A stretch of 64,000 nucleotides of DNA from Nocardia cyriacigeorgica (GCF_010868145.1 NZ_JAAGUY010000010.1:1-64000), one strand, 5' to 3'. Shown: positions 19,498 through 28,968, counted from the first letter of the stretch. Program-made: numbers and translations. The notes: a model not told the origin generated them from the sequence alone.

Positions 19498-20570
19498 CCT
19501 CGGTTCTGCTGCTCGGCGGCACCGGAGCCGTCGGTCGCGGTTGTCTGGACGCGCTGCGCCGTGCGGCGGATGTCACGGTGACGTTGGCCGGGCGCGACGA
19601 GAAACGACTGGGCGCGCTCGCGGACGCGTCGATGACGGTGGTCGGTGCCGACCTGCGCGCACCGGAAAAGATCGCGGCTCTGGCAGCCGGATTCGATGTC
19701 GTCGTCAATTGCGCCGGGCCGTCACATCGCTACAGTGCGGCGGTCGCCGAGGCGGTGGCCGAAGCGGCGGTGCCGTACGTGGATCCAGGCGGCGACAACG
19801 CCCTGCTCGGACGCTTGCGCGAACTGACGCCGACGGCGCCGATCATCCTGCAAGCCGGCGTCCAACCGGGTATTTCGGGTCTGGCACTGTGCGCGCTGGC
19901 CGAACGCCTCGGCAACGAAGTGAATGCGTTCACCGTGTGGTGTGGTGGACTGCAACCGCTCACCGCCGCGGCGATCCAGGAGTACCTCGCGAGCCTGCGC
20001 GGTGGCACCGGCACCGCCACCGTGCTGCGCGGCGCGCAACGTGCACGAGTGCCTTCGAACGCGATGCCGCGGCCACCGGCGCCGCATTTCCCGGAATCGG
20101 CCGTCGCGCATATCCATCTCGACGAGGAGACCGAGGCCGTTGCCGCGGCGCTCGGCGTACCAGAGGTGTCGTGGGCGAATGTCTCCGACGGCAGCCACAC
20201 CACCTCGGCGATCGGGCGACTGCACGCCGAGACCGTCGAGCAACCGGTCACCACCGATCGGCTCGAGGCCGCGCTGACCGCCGCCCGGCTCGACCTGTTC
20301 GGTCGCGCACCCTATTTCGCGCTGATCGCACGTGCGGAAGGGCCGGGCGGCGTGGCGTCATTGGCGTTCACCTGCGCCGACAGCTACGCCGCGAGCGGTG
20401 CGGTCGCGGCCGCGGCGGCCATGTGCGCTCCGGCGACTCCGGTCGGTGTCCACCCGCTGTGGACCCTCGGGGCCACGCCGTTGTTCGCATCGATCACCGG
20501 TGTTGCGCCTGGCGTGCGTATCGAACTCAGGGCGGACGTCGAATCCGGTGTGGAGCAGGGGGCCTTATGA
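19494..20570 (+). CDS. Saccharopine dehydrogenase-like NAD(P)-binding reductase
   Basis: A 358-residue protein with an N-terminal Rossmann fold (LLLGGTGAVGRG, residues 5-16) and the VVNCAGPSHRYSAAVAEA and YVDPGGDN segments of the saccharopine dehydrogenase/short-chain reductase-like family. Proteins of this type are encoded in several thiazoline metallophore clusters and are thought to act on bound intermediates or on amino-acid precursors; the reaction here is not known. Its ATG overlaps the NRPS 2 stop (ATGA) and its end overlaps the next gene, so it is translationally coupled in the biosynthetic operon. Confidence 0.8.
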   Translation: MTSVLLLGGTGAVGRGCLDALRRAADVTVTLAGRDEKRLGALADASMTVVGADLRAPEKIAALAAGFDVVVNCAGPSHRYSAAVAEAVAEAAVPYVDPGGDNALLGRLRELTPTAPIILQAGVQPGISGLALCALAERLGNEVNAFTVWCGGLQPLTAAAIQEYLASLRGGTGTATVLRGAQRARVPSNAMPRPPAPHFPESAVAHIHLDEETEAVAAALGVPEVSWANVSDGSHTTSAIGRLHAETVEQPVTTDRLEAALTAARLDLFGRAPYFALIARAEGPGGVASLAFTCADSYAASGAVAAAAAMCAPATPVGVHPLWTLGATPLFASITGVAPGVRIELRADVESGVEQGAL

Positions 20571-21580
20571 GGAAAAAGGCCGTCGTCGTCGGAGCGAGCT
20601 TTCCGGTATACGCCGAGGCATTGGCGGGGCCGGACGCACCGGTCGAACTGGTCGGCGTGCTCAGCCGCGGCTCACAGAATGCTGACGCATTGGCGAGCAG
20701 GCTCGGGGTGGGGTCCTATCACCGGATCGACGATCTGCCCCCGGTGGATATGGCATTCGTCGTCGTACGGTCGGGCATCGTGGGCGGTGCTGGTACCGAG
20801 ATCAGCGCACAACTGCTGCGTCGAGGTATCCATGTCCTCCAGGAGCAGCCCGTCCACGCCGACGAGATCGTCTCGCTGCTCGCGACGGCGCGCGCCAACT
20901 CGGTCCGGTACGCGGTCAATGATTTCTACAGTGCTGTGGCGCCGGTCCGGCAGTTCATCGACGCGGCGACCGCATTGACCCGGCGAACACCGGTGACCTA
21001 CGTGCACGCCCGCGCCGCGCTTCAGGTGGCGTTCCCACTGTTCACGATCCTCGCCACGGTGGTGCCTCGGCTGACGCCCTCGACGATCGAGGCCGCCCCG
21101 GCGACGGGTGGCCCGTTCACCCCGGGCCGGATGACGCTCGCGACAGTGCCGGTCGACATCCTGATGCAGAACGAACTATGCCCCGACGATCCGGACAGCC
21201 ACGCCCGGCTGCTGCACGAGATCACTCTCGGCACCGATGCCGGCGAGCTGGTCCTCACCCACACTCACGGCAGCACCCGCTGGCATCCACGTCAGCACCG
21301 CACGCTGGTCGAACACGGGGATCGTGCGCTGTCCGACATCGTCGGCACGGCCTACGACCCCACCGTCCACGACGTTCGGCATGTGCTGTGGCCCGATGCG
21401 GTGCGCACAGCGGCGGCCGCGTTCGCCGAGGCCGTCGACCGGCCGCACCCTCTTGTCTCACAACGTTTCCTGAAGGCGACCCGGCTGTGGTCGGAGTTCA
21501 CCGCGGCGCTCGGGCCGGCGGCATCTATTGCGCCTGTTCGGATTCCGCCGGTCGTCGCCGGAGAGCTGATCACCTCATGA
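20567..21580 (+). CDS. Thiazolinyl imide reductase-like oxidoreductase (Irp3/PchG family)
   Basis: A 337-residue Gfo/Idh/MocA-like reductase resembling Irp3/YbtU and PchG, which use NADPH to reduce a PCP-bound thiazoline to a thiazolidine. The N-terminus (KKAVVVGASFPVYAEAL) is the cofactor-binding fold. LQEQPVHADE (91-100) corresponds to the conserved segment that carries the active-site His, here His97. GRMTLATVPVDILMQNE lies in the C-terminal substrate domain. Given the PchF-like second NRPS, I infer that one thiazoline of the product is reduced and then N-methylated, as in pyochelin. ATGA overlaps at both ends show coupling with its neighbours. Confidence 0.85.
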   Translation: MRKKAVVVGASFPVYAEALAGPDAPVELVGVLSRGSQNADALASRLGVGSYHRIDDLPPVDMAFVVVRSGIVGGAGTEISAQLLRRGIHVLQEQPVHADEIVSLLATARANSVRYAVNDFYSAVAPVRQFIDAATALTRRTPVTYVHARAALQVAFPLFTILATVVPRLTPSTIEAAPATGGPFTPGRMTLATVPVDILMQNELCPDDPDSHARLLHEITLGTDAGELVLTHTHGSTRWHPRQHRTLVEHGDRALSDIVGTAYDPTVHDVRHVLWPDAVRTAAAAFAEAVDRPHPLVSQRFLKATRLWSEFTAALGPAASIAPVRIPPVVAGELITS

Positions 21581-22332
21581 CGATACGTATCGAACGTTTG
21601 ACCCGAACCGATGCGCACGGTGGCCTCACGCTGGTGGTGTTCCCGCATGCCGGGGGCAGCCCGCGCTACTACGCGCCATGGAGCCTGCTCGCATCGGCGC
21701 CGCTGGAATTGCACGGCGTCACCTATCCGGGGCGCGATCTGCTGATCGATGAACCGGTCGCCGACAGTGTCACCGAGCTAGCCGCGGAGTGCGCGAACGC
21801 GCTCGCATCGATCGCACGGACATCGCCGGTCGTGTTCTTCGGACATTCGATGGGCGGGTTCGTCGCCTTCGAGACCGCTCGCGCACTCGAGCGCGACGGT
21901 ATCTCGATCGCGTCGCTGATCGTCTCCGGTTGCGACGCTGCCCATCTCGGCACCGCCGACCGCTGGCACCTGGCCTCCGACGATGATCTGATCGCGCATA
22001 TCGCCGCGCTGGATCCCCGTGCGGGCGCGGCGTTGGCGGTACCCGCGCTCCGCCGGCTGTTCCTGCCCACACTGCGTGCCGACTATCGGCTCTCCGAAAC
22101 CTATCGGGGCCACGCTGACGATTCGGTCGGCTGTCCCGTGCACGCGGTGTACGGCGTGGCCGATCCCGATATCGTGCCGGACGGGCCTGCGCGCTGGGCT
22201 ACGCACGCCCGCAACGAGTTCCAGCTCGCGACCTTCCCCGGTGGCCATTTCTACGTCGCGGAACACGGCGCTCGGATCCTCGACTACATCGCCGGGACCG
22301 TTGGCCTCGGCGTACCCCAGAACCTTGGGTGA
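21577..22332 (+). CDS. Type II thioesterase
   Basis: A 251-residue stand-alone alpha/beta-hydrolase thioesterase of the GrsT/YbtT kind, with VVFPHAGGSPRYY at the N-terminus, nucleophile elbow GHSMGG (Ser91) and a C-terminal GGHFYV carrying the catalytic His. Such editing enzymes hydrolyse wrong or stalled acyl groups from carrier proteins. It contrasts with the TE domain fused to NRPS 2, where the nucleophile position is Cys. The start overlaps the reductase stop by ATGA. A 48-nt gap follows before the ABC genes, the widest break in this part of the operon. Confidence 0.9.
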   Translation: MTIRIERLTRTDAHGGLTLVVFPHAGGSPRYYAPWSLLASAPLELHGVTYPGRDLLIDEPVADSVTELAAECANALASIARTSPVVFFGHSMGGFVAFETARALERDGISIASLIVSGCDAAHLGTADRWHLASDDDLIAHIAALDPRAGAALAVPALRRLFLPTLRADYRLSETYRGHADDSVGCPVHAVYGVADPDIVPDGPARWATHARNEFQLATFPGGHFYVAEHGARILDYIAGTVGLGVPQNLG

Positions 22333-22380
22333 CCCGGCGATGACCGCCTCCGGCGCGCCGAGGGGACGGGCCGGTAACTC

Positions 22381-24162
22381 ATGACGATCGAAAGGTTGGG
22401 TATGTCAGACCGTTCCGTCCCGGCGGCGCCTTCGGTTCTCGCCGCGGGCCGATCTACCTTGATCGGATGTGCCGTCCTCACCGCGCTCAGCGCGCTGGCC
22501 GGGATGGCGCCCCTGATCGCGGTGGTGGAGATCAGCCGGAGGCTACTGGCGGGATACACCGATGTGTGGCCGATCATCGTGGTGGCGCTGGTGGCCCTTG
22601 CCGTCCGCCAGCTGGGGACCTTCGCGGCCGGGGTCCTGACCCACCTCGCCGATATCCAGGTCTCCTTCCGCATCCGGCGCGACCTGCTCGGCAAACTCAA
22701 CCGGGTCCCACTGACCTGGTTCACCGACCGTAACTCGGGCTTGGTCAAGAAGATCGTGGAAGACGACGTCGCGGCATTGCATCAGCTCATCGCGCATTCG
22801 GTGGTCGAGCTCACCGCGGCCGCGGTGCCGCCGGTGGTCGCCCTCGGCTATCTGTTCTACATCGACTGGCGAATGGCGCTGATCACCGTGCTGCCCATGA
22901 TCATCGGTCTGCTCGTCTATCAGCGCGCGATGGCCGGCGCCGGAGACAAGTACCCGGAATTCATGCGGTGGCTCGAACGCCTCAACGGCGCGGCGGTGGA
23001 GTTGGTGAACGGCATCGGCGTAGTGAAAGCCTTCGGCACACCGGGCGTGGCGAGCCGTCGCTTCCAGGAAGTTTCGGGCAATTTCGCGCATTTCTTCCTC
23101 ACCTGGTCGAAATCGACGAGCGTGGCCGGTGTCATCGCCGAGGTGCTGGTATCGCCGCCGAGCGTGCTCGTTGTCGTCGCGACCGCTGGAGGCATCCTGA
23201 CCGCCACCGGGCAGCTGCCGCTGGTGAGCCTGGTGGCCTTCCTGGTCTTCGGCACCGTCGTCACCGCGGGCCTGATGACGGTCATGATGTCGGTGCATCC
23301 GCTGGTCACCGCGCTGCAAGTGGCGCAGAGCATCCGGGAGCTGTTGTCGGGCCCTGAACTGCCGACAGCCGCCGACCCGGTGCCCCTCGACCCCGGATAC
23401 GACGGTCCGGTCGTGCGGATGCGCGATGTCCGCCACACCTACGGCGATACGGTTGCCCTCGACGGAATCGACCTCGAACTCCACCGCGGCACGATCACCG
23501 CTCTCGTCGGCCCGTCCGGCTCCGGCAAGTCCACACTCGCGAAATTGCTGCCGCGCTTCGATGATCCGGTCGCGGGCACGGTCGAGCTCTACGGTGTCGA
23601 CCTCCGCGCCGCCGATCCGGCACATCTGTACCGGCATGTGGCGTTCGTTCTCCAGGAATCCGATCTGCTGCGCATGAGCATCCGCGAGAACATCCGCCTC
23701 GGCAGGCCCGACGCCGACGACGCGGCGGTCACCGAAGCGGCACACAAAGCGCAGATCCTCGACCGCATCGCCCAGTTGCCACGCGGCCTCGACTCGGTGG
23801 TGGGGGAGGACGCGTTGCTCTCCGGCGGCGAACGGCAGCGGATCTGCATTGCCAGAGCCATTCTGGCGGATCGTCCGGTTCTGGTGCTCGACGAGGCCAC
23901 CGCCAGCGCGGATCCGGAGAACGAAGCCAGGATCCAAGACGCGCTGAGTGAGGTGGCGGCAGGCCGGACCGTGCTGGTGATCGCCCACCGGCTCAGCACG
24001 ATCCGGGGCGCGGACCGCATCGTCGTCCTGGACGAGGGTCGCATAGCCGAACAGGGGACGCACGAGGAGCTTCTGGCCGAAGCCGGTCTGTACGCCCGGC
24101 TGTGGGAACACGATCAGCGCGCCCATGCGGACGTCGCGGTGGATATGGGGGTCGGTCGATGA
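22381..24162 (+). CDS. Half-size ABC transporter 1 (YbtP/IrtA-like exporter fold)
   Basis: A 593-residue protein: about six membrane helices (residues 20-320), then an ATPase with Walker A GPSGSGKST, signature LSGGERQR and Walker B VLVLDEATASADPE. The fold is that of ABC exporters, but homologous pairs next to thiazoline siderophore genes (YbtP/YbtQ) and mycobactin genes (IrtA/IrtB) import the metal complex, so import is a serious possibility. No SIP-type reductase domain precedes it, unlike IrtA. The ATG at 22381 is used here; an ATG at 22402 with GAAAGG upstream is a credible alternative. The stop overlaps the partner gene by ATGA, which supports a heterodimer. Confidence 0.88.
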   Translation: MTIERLGMSDRSVPAAPSVLAAGRSTLIGCAVLTALSALAGMAPLIAVVEISRRLLAGYTDVWPIIVVALVALAVRQLGTFAAGVLTHLADIQVSFRIRRDLLGKLNRVPLTWFTDRNSGLVKKIVEDDVAALHQLIAHSVVELTAAAVPPVVALGYLFYIDWRMALITVLPMIIGLLVYQRAMAGAGDKYPEFMRWLERLNGAAVELVNGIGVVKAFGTPGVASRRFQEVSGNFAHFFLTWSKSTSVAGVIAEVLVSPPSVLVVVATAGGILTATGQLPLVSLVAFLVFGTVVTAGLMTVMMSVHPLVTALQVAQSIRELLSGPELPTAADPVPLDPGYDGPVVRMRDVRHTYGDTVALDGIDLELHRGTITALVGPSGSGKSTLAKLLPRFDDPVAGTVELYGVDLRAADPAHLYRHVAFVLQESDLLRMSIRENIRLGRPDADDAAVTEAAHKAQILDRIAQLPRGLDSVVGEDALLSGGERQRICIARAILADRPVLVLDEATASADPENEARIQDALSEVAAGRTVLVIAHRLSTIRGADRIVVLDEGRIAEQGTHEELLAEAGLYARLWEHDQRAHADVAVDMGVGR

Positions 24163-25937
24163 TCACGATGATTCGGTACCTGATGGAGCTGCTGGACGAC
24201 GGTGGCCGCCGTCGGCTACGCACCATGCTGTGGTTGCAAGGCGCACAGGGCGTGCTCCAGGGCATCGGGTTCCTGTTCGTCGCACCATTGATCGGTGCGC
24301 TGGCCGCCGACCCGGTCGACGGAACTGCCGTCGGAGCGTGGATCGCGGCGATCGCGGTGGTGGTCGGTGTGCACCATGCGCTGTTCTCCTGGAGCACCTC
24401 GATGGGCTACCTGGTGGGTACCGATGTGCTCACCAGCTTCCACACCCGGATCGGAAACCATTTGGCGCGGTTGCCGATCGGCTGGTTCGGTCCAGATCGC
24501 ACCGGACCGGTCGGCCGCCTGCTCGGTAAAGCGACCATGGACGTGGCGAATGTTCCGGCGCATCTGCTGCGTCATGTGGTGGTCGGTGTCACCGCACCGA
24601 TCACCATGATCATCGGCAGCTATGTCCTCGACTGGCGGATCGGAGCAGCCTTCACCGCGGGCGCCGTGCTGTGTGTGCTCGCGTTGTGGCTGCTGATGGA
24701 GATCATCCGACGCAATGACGATCAGTACGAGGACGATATCGGCGCTACCGCCTCCCGGATCGTCGAGTTCGCGCGGCAGCAGCCAACCCTGCGGGCCTAC
24801 GGTGTGCTCGAGCGGCCCGAACTCGGCACGCTCGAGGAATCACTGGAACGCCAGCAACTGTCGCAGTCCCGGTTGACCATCCGCGGCGCGTGGGGGCTGA
24901 TCGCGTTCTACGGCACCGTCCAACTCGTTGTCACCGCGGTGATCGCGCTGGCGGTGGGGCTTGCGGTAGACGGGACCCTGGCGGTGCCAACCATGATCGG
25001 GCTGTTGATCATCACATTGCGCATGCTGGATCCGCTGGCCCAGCTCGGTGATCTCGCCGGGCATGTGCAGGTTAACGCCGACGCCATCCGCCGGGTGCGG
25101 GCCCTGCTGGCGGTGGCGCCGCTGCCCGAACCCGCCCGTTCCGCCGAACCCGCGGGTGCCGATGTCGAACTGCGCGGTGTCACCTTCGGTTACGCGCGGG
25201 CCGGTGCCGTGCTCACCGGAATCGACGCCACCCTGCCCCAGGGATCGCTCACCGCCGTGGTCGGTCCATCCGGCGCGGGTAAATCCACCCTGCTCAAACT
25301 CATCGCCCGCTTCTTCGATGTCGACGACGGTGAGGTACTCATCGGCGGTCGTGACGTCCGTGAGCTCGGCAGTGCCGGGGTGTCCGAGATGACCGCGCAG
25401 GTATTCCAGGACGTGTACCTGTTCGAGGGCACCATCGCCGAGAATCTGCGCATGGCCGACCCCGGCGCCTCCGACGGCGATCTGGCCAGGGTGGCGCGGA
25501 TCGCGCGGCTGGACGAGGTGATCGAGCGGTTGCCCGATGGCTGGCAGACCCGCGTCGGCGAAGCCGGGTCCACGTTGTCCGGTGGGGAGAAACAGCGAGT
25601 CTCGATCGCACGCGCGTTGCTCAAGGATGCGCCGATCGTGCTGCTCGACGAGGCGACCGCGGCGCTCGACGCCGTCAACGAGGCCGCTGTCGCGGACGCG
25701 ATCCATGAACTCGCCACGGACCGGACGGTGGTCGTGGTCGCGCACCGGCTGTCGACGGTCCTCGCCGCCGACCAGATCCTGGTCCTGGACCAGGGTCGCA
25801 TCGTCGAGCGTGGAACGCACGCCGGCCTGGTGTCCGCGGCGGGAGTCTACGCGCGATTCTGGAACGAACGACTACGCGCCAAGGGCTGGCAGCTGGGTGC
25901 CGCCAACGGATCTCGAGTACAGGCAGGGCAATCGTGA
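24159..25937 (+). CDS. Half-size ABC transporter 2 (YbtQ/IrtB-like)
   Basis: A 592-residue partner of the preceding ABC protein: membrane region about 20-310, ATPase with GPSGAGKST, LSGGEKQR and IVLLDEATAALDAVNE. Both nucleotide-binding domains keep complete Walker and signature motifs, so neither site looks degenerate. The start is the ATG inside the ATGA overlap at 24159; a longer frame running back to 24102 lies in the upstream gene and is rejected. The end overlaps the ECF S gene by GTGA, tying both transport systems to one transcript. Confidence 0.88.
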   Translation: MITMIRYLMELLDDGGRRRLRTMLWLQGAQGVLQGIGFLFVAPLIGALAADPVDGTAVGAWIAAIAVVVGVHHALFSWSTSMGYLVGTDVLTSFHTRIGNHLARLPIGWFGPDRTGPVGRLLGKATMDVANVPAHLLRHVVVGVTAPITMIIGSYVLDWRIGAAFTAGAVLCVLALWLLMEIIRRNDDQYEDDIGATASRIVEFARQQPTLRAYGVLERPELGTLEESLERQQLSQSRLTIRGAWGLIAFYGTVQLVVTAVIALAVGLAVDGTLAVPTMIGLLIITLRMLDPLAQLGDLAGHVQVNADAIRRVRALLAVAPLPEPARSAEPAGADVELRGVTFGYARAGAVLTGIDATLPQGSLTAVVGPSGAGKSTLLKLIARFFDVDDGEVLIGGRDVRELGSAGVSEMTAQVFQDVYLFEGTIAENLRMADPGASDGDLARVARIARLDEVIERLPDGWQTRVGEAGSTLSGGEKQRVSIARALLKDAPIVLLDEATAALDAVNEAAVADAIHELATDRTVVVVAHRLSTVLAADQILVLDQGRIVERGTHAGLVSAAGVYARFWNERLRAKGWQLGAANGSRVQAGQS

Positions 25938-26554
25938 ACACGCCGCACATCGAACAGCAGCGCATCATCGATATTCGGATGAGTCCGCGCGATCTCATCA
26001 ATATCGGGATCTTCGGCGCGCTCTACACCGTGATCGTGTTCGCCATCAATGCGCTCGGTTTCCTCAATCCTGCCGTCATGCTCTTCGCGCTCGCCGCGAG
26101 CATCGTCGCCGGTGGGGTGCCGTTCATGCTGTTCCTCACCCGGATACAGCACGCGGGGATGATCACCGTCTTCGCCATCGTCACCGCCGGGCTGCTGACG
26201 CTCACCGGGCATCCGGCCATCGGGTTCGTCATCACGGTCGGGTGCGCGTTGCTCGCCGAGGTCATTGTCTGGCTGGGCCGCTACCGATCCCGCTGGGCTG
26301 GGATATTCGCCTACGCGGTCTATGCGATGTGGTACGTCGGCCCGCTGCTCCCCGTCTTCTACGATCGCGACGCGTACTTCTCGAGTGCGTCCATGCAGCA
26401 GATGGGATCGGACTACCTGGAGCAGATGAACCGACTGCTCTCGCCGACGGTCCTGATCGCGTTCGATCTGTCCACCGTGGTGCTCGGCTTCCTCGGTGGC
26501 CTGCTCGGATCGCGTTTGCTCGACAAGCATTTCGAGAAAGCGGGACTGGCTTGA
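25934..26554 (+). CDS. ECF transporter S component, MptD/Trep_Strep family
   Basis: A 206-residue membrane protein with about five hydrophobic helices, the opening MSPRDLINIGIFGALYTVI typical of MptD/Trep_Strep substrate-capture components. S components bind the substrate and dock on a shared T-A energising module, which is encoded immediately downstream. Proteins of this family also sit in thiazoline siderophore loci of Gram-positive bacteria (equibactin of Streptococcus equi, from memory). The likely ligand is the metal-loaded product or a part of it, which is inference. The GTG start overlaps the ABC stop. Confidence 0.85.
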   Translation: MNTPHIEQQRIIDIRMSPRDLINIGIFGALYTVIVFAINALGFLNPAVMLFALAASIVAGGVPFMLFLTRIQHAGMITVFAIVTAGLLTLTGHPAIGFVITVGCALLAEVIVWLGRYRSRWAGIFAYAVYAMWYVGPLLPVFYDRDAYFSSASMQQMGSDYLEQMNRLLSPTVLIAFDLSTVVLGFLGGLLGSRLLDKHFEKAGLA

Positions 26555-26582
26555 CCGTATCTGCGTGCGGGCGGTGACGTCG

Positions 26583-27326
26583 ATGTCCACCCTGACACAA
26601 CAGGACCCGCCGATTCAGTCGTGGCATGAGCGCCGTCTACACCTCGACCCGCGCACGAAGATCCTGTTGGTACTCGGCGCGAGCGTCATTGTGATGGCAC
26701 CCGGCGGTGCTCGATTCAGCGCAGGCTGCATCGTTGTGGGGATGCTGCTGGCGATCGGTGAGGGCGCGTGGCCGCGCGTACTCGGATTACCCGCTGCCGC
26801 AGGAGTATCGGCCGCTGTGGCGTACGCGCTTCCCACCGTGATCCGGCACCCGGTGATCGGGATCATCGCGACGGTGGCGGCCTACCTCGTGCGGCTGATC
26901 GCCATCGGTGGGATCGCCGCTCATCTGGTCCGGACCACCGGTCCCGCGGAGTTCACGGCGGCGCTTCGGGCCGCGCGGATACCAAGGGCGCTGACGGTCA
27001 GCGCAACGGTGATGTTGCGCTTTGTCCCGACGATCGTCGCCGAGGCGCGTGCCGTCCGTGACGCCATGCGCCTGCGTGGCCTCGGCGGTGTGCGCGGATG
27101 GCTCCGGCATCCGATCATGAGCATCGAGTACTTCACCGTGCCGCTCATTGCCTCGAGCTTGCGTGTGGCCGACGATCTCTCGGCCACGGCGCTACTGCGC
27201 GGACTCGGCTCCTCGACAACGCCGACGAGTATGAACCCGCCGCGCATGCGCGCCGCGGACGCGATCGCTGCGGTTGTCGCCGCGGCTATCGTTCTGGCCA
27301 CTCTGCGCTATGGGGGCCGACCGTGA
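26583..27326 (+). CDS. ECF transporter T component (CbiQ/EcfT family)
   Basis: A 247-residue membrane protein with LDPRTKILLVLGASVIV at the N-terminus and the coupling-helix segments ARIPRALTVSATVMLRFVP and RDAMRLRGLGG, the A-R-G-type motifs through which EcfT contacts the ATPases. It links the S component to the double ATPase encoded next. The ATG at 26583 is chosen; a GTG three codons earlier (26574) is possible. The stop overlaps the ATPase start (GTGA). A 28-nt gap separates it from the S gene. Confidence 0.87.
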   Translation: MSTLTQQDPPIQSWHERRLHLDPRTKILLVLGASVIVMAPGGARFSAGCIVVGMLLAIGEGAWPRVLGLPAAAGVSAAVAYALPTVIRHPVIGIIATVAAYLVRLIAIGGIAAHLVRTTGPAEFTAALRAARIPRALTVSATVMLRFVPTIVAEARAVRDAMRLRGLGGVRGWLRHPIMSIEYFTVPLIASSLRVADDLSATALLRGLGSSTTPTSMNPPRMRAADAIAAVVAAAIVLATLRYGGRP

Positions 27327-28762
27327 TCGACATCGACAGCGTCCGATGGAGTTACGCAGGCAGTGACGCACCGACGCTGAACAACCTCGAGCTGCGTATC
27401 GCACCGGGTGAGATGGTGGTGCTGTGCGGTGCGAGCGGATCGGGCAAGAGCAGCGCGCTTCGCCTGATGAACGGGCTCATACCGCATTTCCATGCCGGCG
27501 TCCTCGACGGCAGCGTGCACGTGAATGGCCGGTCATCGGCCGAGCTGGCACTCGATGAGATCGGCAGGCTGACCGGCACCGTCCTGCAACATCCCCGTCG
27601 CCAGTTCTTCGCCGAAACCGTCGAGCACGAAATCGCTTTCGTCCTGGAGAACTTCGGCACCGAACCGGCACAAATCCGCGAACGGGTCACCGCCCTCGTC
27701 GACGGTCACGATCTCACTCCGCTGACCGGGCGCAGGCTGCGCGAGCTGTCCGGTGGACAGCAGCAGCAGGTTGCTGCGGCGGCGGCCGTCGGCCACCGTC
27801 CCGATGTCGTGCTCTTCGACGAGCCGACCGCCAATCTGTCCGCCGACGCCGTCACCCGGTTCACCGCCACCCTTCGTCTATTGCGTGAGGCAGGCACCAC
27901 CGTCGTCATCGCCGAACACCGCCTCGACTATCTGCGTGGGCTGGCGGACCGGGTCGTCCTGCTGGCCGATGGGAGTGTGGTCGAGGAATGGAGCGGTGCG
28001 GAATTCGCCGGCCTTCCCGACGAGGTGCTCGCCGCGGCGGGGCTGCGGGTTCGATCCGCACCCGTCGAGACCCGTCCGGCCCGCGCGCACGGGCCCAGTA
28101 TCGCGATCGCCGCCGATCCGGCGGTACCGCCGGACGAATCGGGGCTGACCCTGCACGATCTGCGATGCACGCTCGGCGGTCGCCCGGTCCTCGAGATCGG
28201 CTCGGCGCACCTGCCCGCGGGCGCGGTCACCGCGATCACCGGCCCCAATGGGGCGGGCAAGAGCACGCTGGCACGAGTGCTGACCGGGCTCCAGCGGCAC
28301 AAGGGAACGGTCTGCCTCGACGGGCGGCGATGGGAGCGCCGGGATCGGCTACGCGAATCGGCGATCGTGATGCAGGACGTGCAACGTCAGCTGTTCACCG
28401 ACAGCGTCGCCGCTGAGATCGCGCTCGGAGCCTCCGCTGGTGCGACCTCGCGGAACGCGGCCCTGCTGGAAGCGCTTGGGCTGGCGGGACTAGATGACCG
28501 GCACCCGCTGGCACTATCGGGCGGACAGCAGCAACGCCTGGTCATCGCGTCGGCGCGGCTCAGTGGGCGCAGGTTGATCGTTTTCGACGAGCCGAGCTCC
28601 GGTGTCGACGGCCGCCACCTGCACTCGATCACCGAGGTCATGCGTGAGCTCGCCGCAGCGGGGGCGGTGGTGGTGGTGATCAGTCACGACGAACAGCTCC
28701 TCGCGCATGCCGCCGATCAGCAGCTGCCGCTACGGGCACTCTCCGCCAGCGGCGGTGGGTGA
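27323..28762 (+). CDS. ECF transporter fused double ATPase (EcfA1-A2)
   Basis: A 479-residue protein made of two ABC ATPase domains in tandem. Domain 1 has GASGSGKSS at about 35-43 and LSGGQQQQ near 146; domain 2 has GPNGAGKST at about 309 and LSGGQQQR near 399. Q-loop glutamines (LQHPRRQFF and MQDVQRQLF) are visible in both, the latter being the usual ECF pattern. The fusion supplies both nucleotide sites for the S/T module. The start is GTG at 27323 in a GTGA overlap. This is the last gene of the metallophore run. A weak hairpin (6-bp stem, 28766-28781) follows the stop; no clear terminator is seen. Confidence 0.9.
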   Translation: MIDIDSVRWSYAGSDAPTLNNLELRIAPGEMVVLCGASGSGKSSALRLMNGLIPHFHAGVLDGSVHVNGRSSAELALDEIGRLTGTVLQHPRRQFFAETVEHEIAFVLENFGTEPAQIRERVTALVDGHDLTPLTGRRLRELSGGQQQQVAAAAAVGHRPDVVLFDEPTANLSADAVTRFTATLRLLREAGTTVVIAEHRLDYLRGLADRVVLLADGSVVEEWSGAEFAGLPDEVLAAAGLRVRSAPVETRPARAHGPSIAIAADPAVPPDESGLTLHDLRCTLGGRPVLEIGSAHLPAGAVTAITGPNGAGKSTLARVLTGLQRHKGTVCLDGRRWERRDRLRESAIVMQDVQRQLFTDSVAAEIALGASAGATSRNAALLEALGLAGLDDRHPLALSGGQQQRLVIASARLSGRRLIVFDEPSSGVDGRHLHSITEVMRELAAAGAVVVVISHDEQLLAHAADQQLPLRALSASGGG

Positions 28763-28968
28763 CCGAGCGGCTCCCGCCGCTGCCCTGCACCCGTCGATCC
28801 TGGTCACGACATCATGACCGGATGCTCGATCGATGACCGAACCATGCGCGAAAGGTCATGGTTGGTTGCGATATTCGCCGTTGATCCCGGTGCGCGCGAC
28901 CCGCGAATGTAAATGACGTCCGGATCTCATCTCCGCGATATCTCTGACCAATCCTGCGGGAGACACCA

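Noticed and set aside
19433..20566. Long plus-strand frame overlapping the saccharopine dehydrogenase-like gene
   Set aside because: Arg/Ala-rich shadow; only its downstream part, from ATG 20567, is a real gene (the imide reductase).
3149..28762. Nocobactin or mycobactin biosynthesis locus
   Set aside because: No salicylate synthase, lysine N-oxygenase, lysine acyltransferase or PKS is present, the A domains carry cysteine codes, and the operators are Zur-like rather than IdeR-like.
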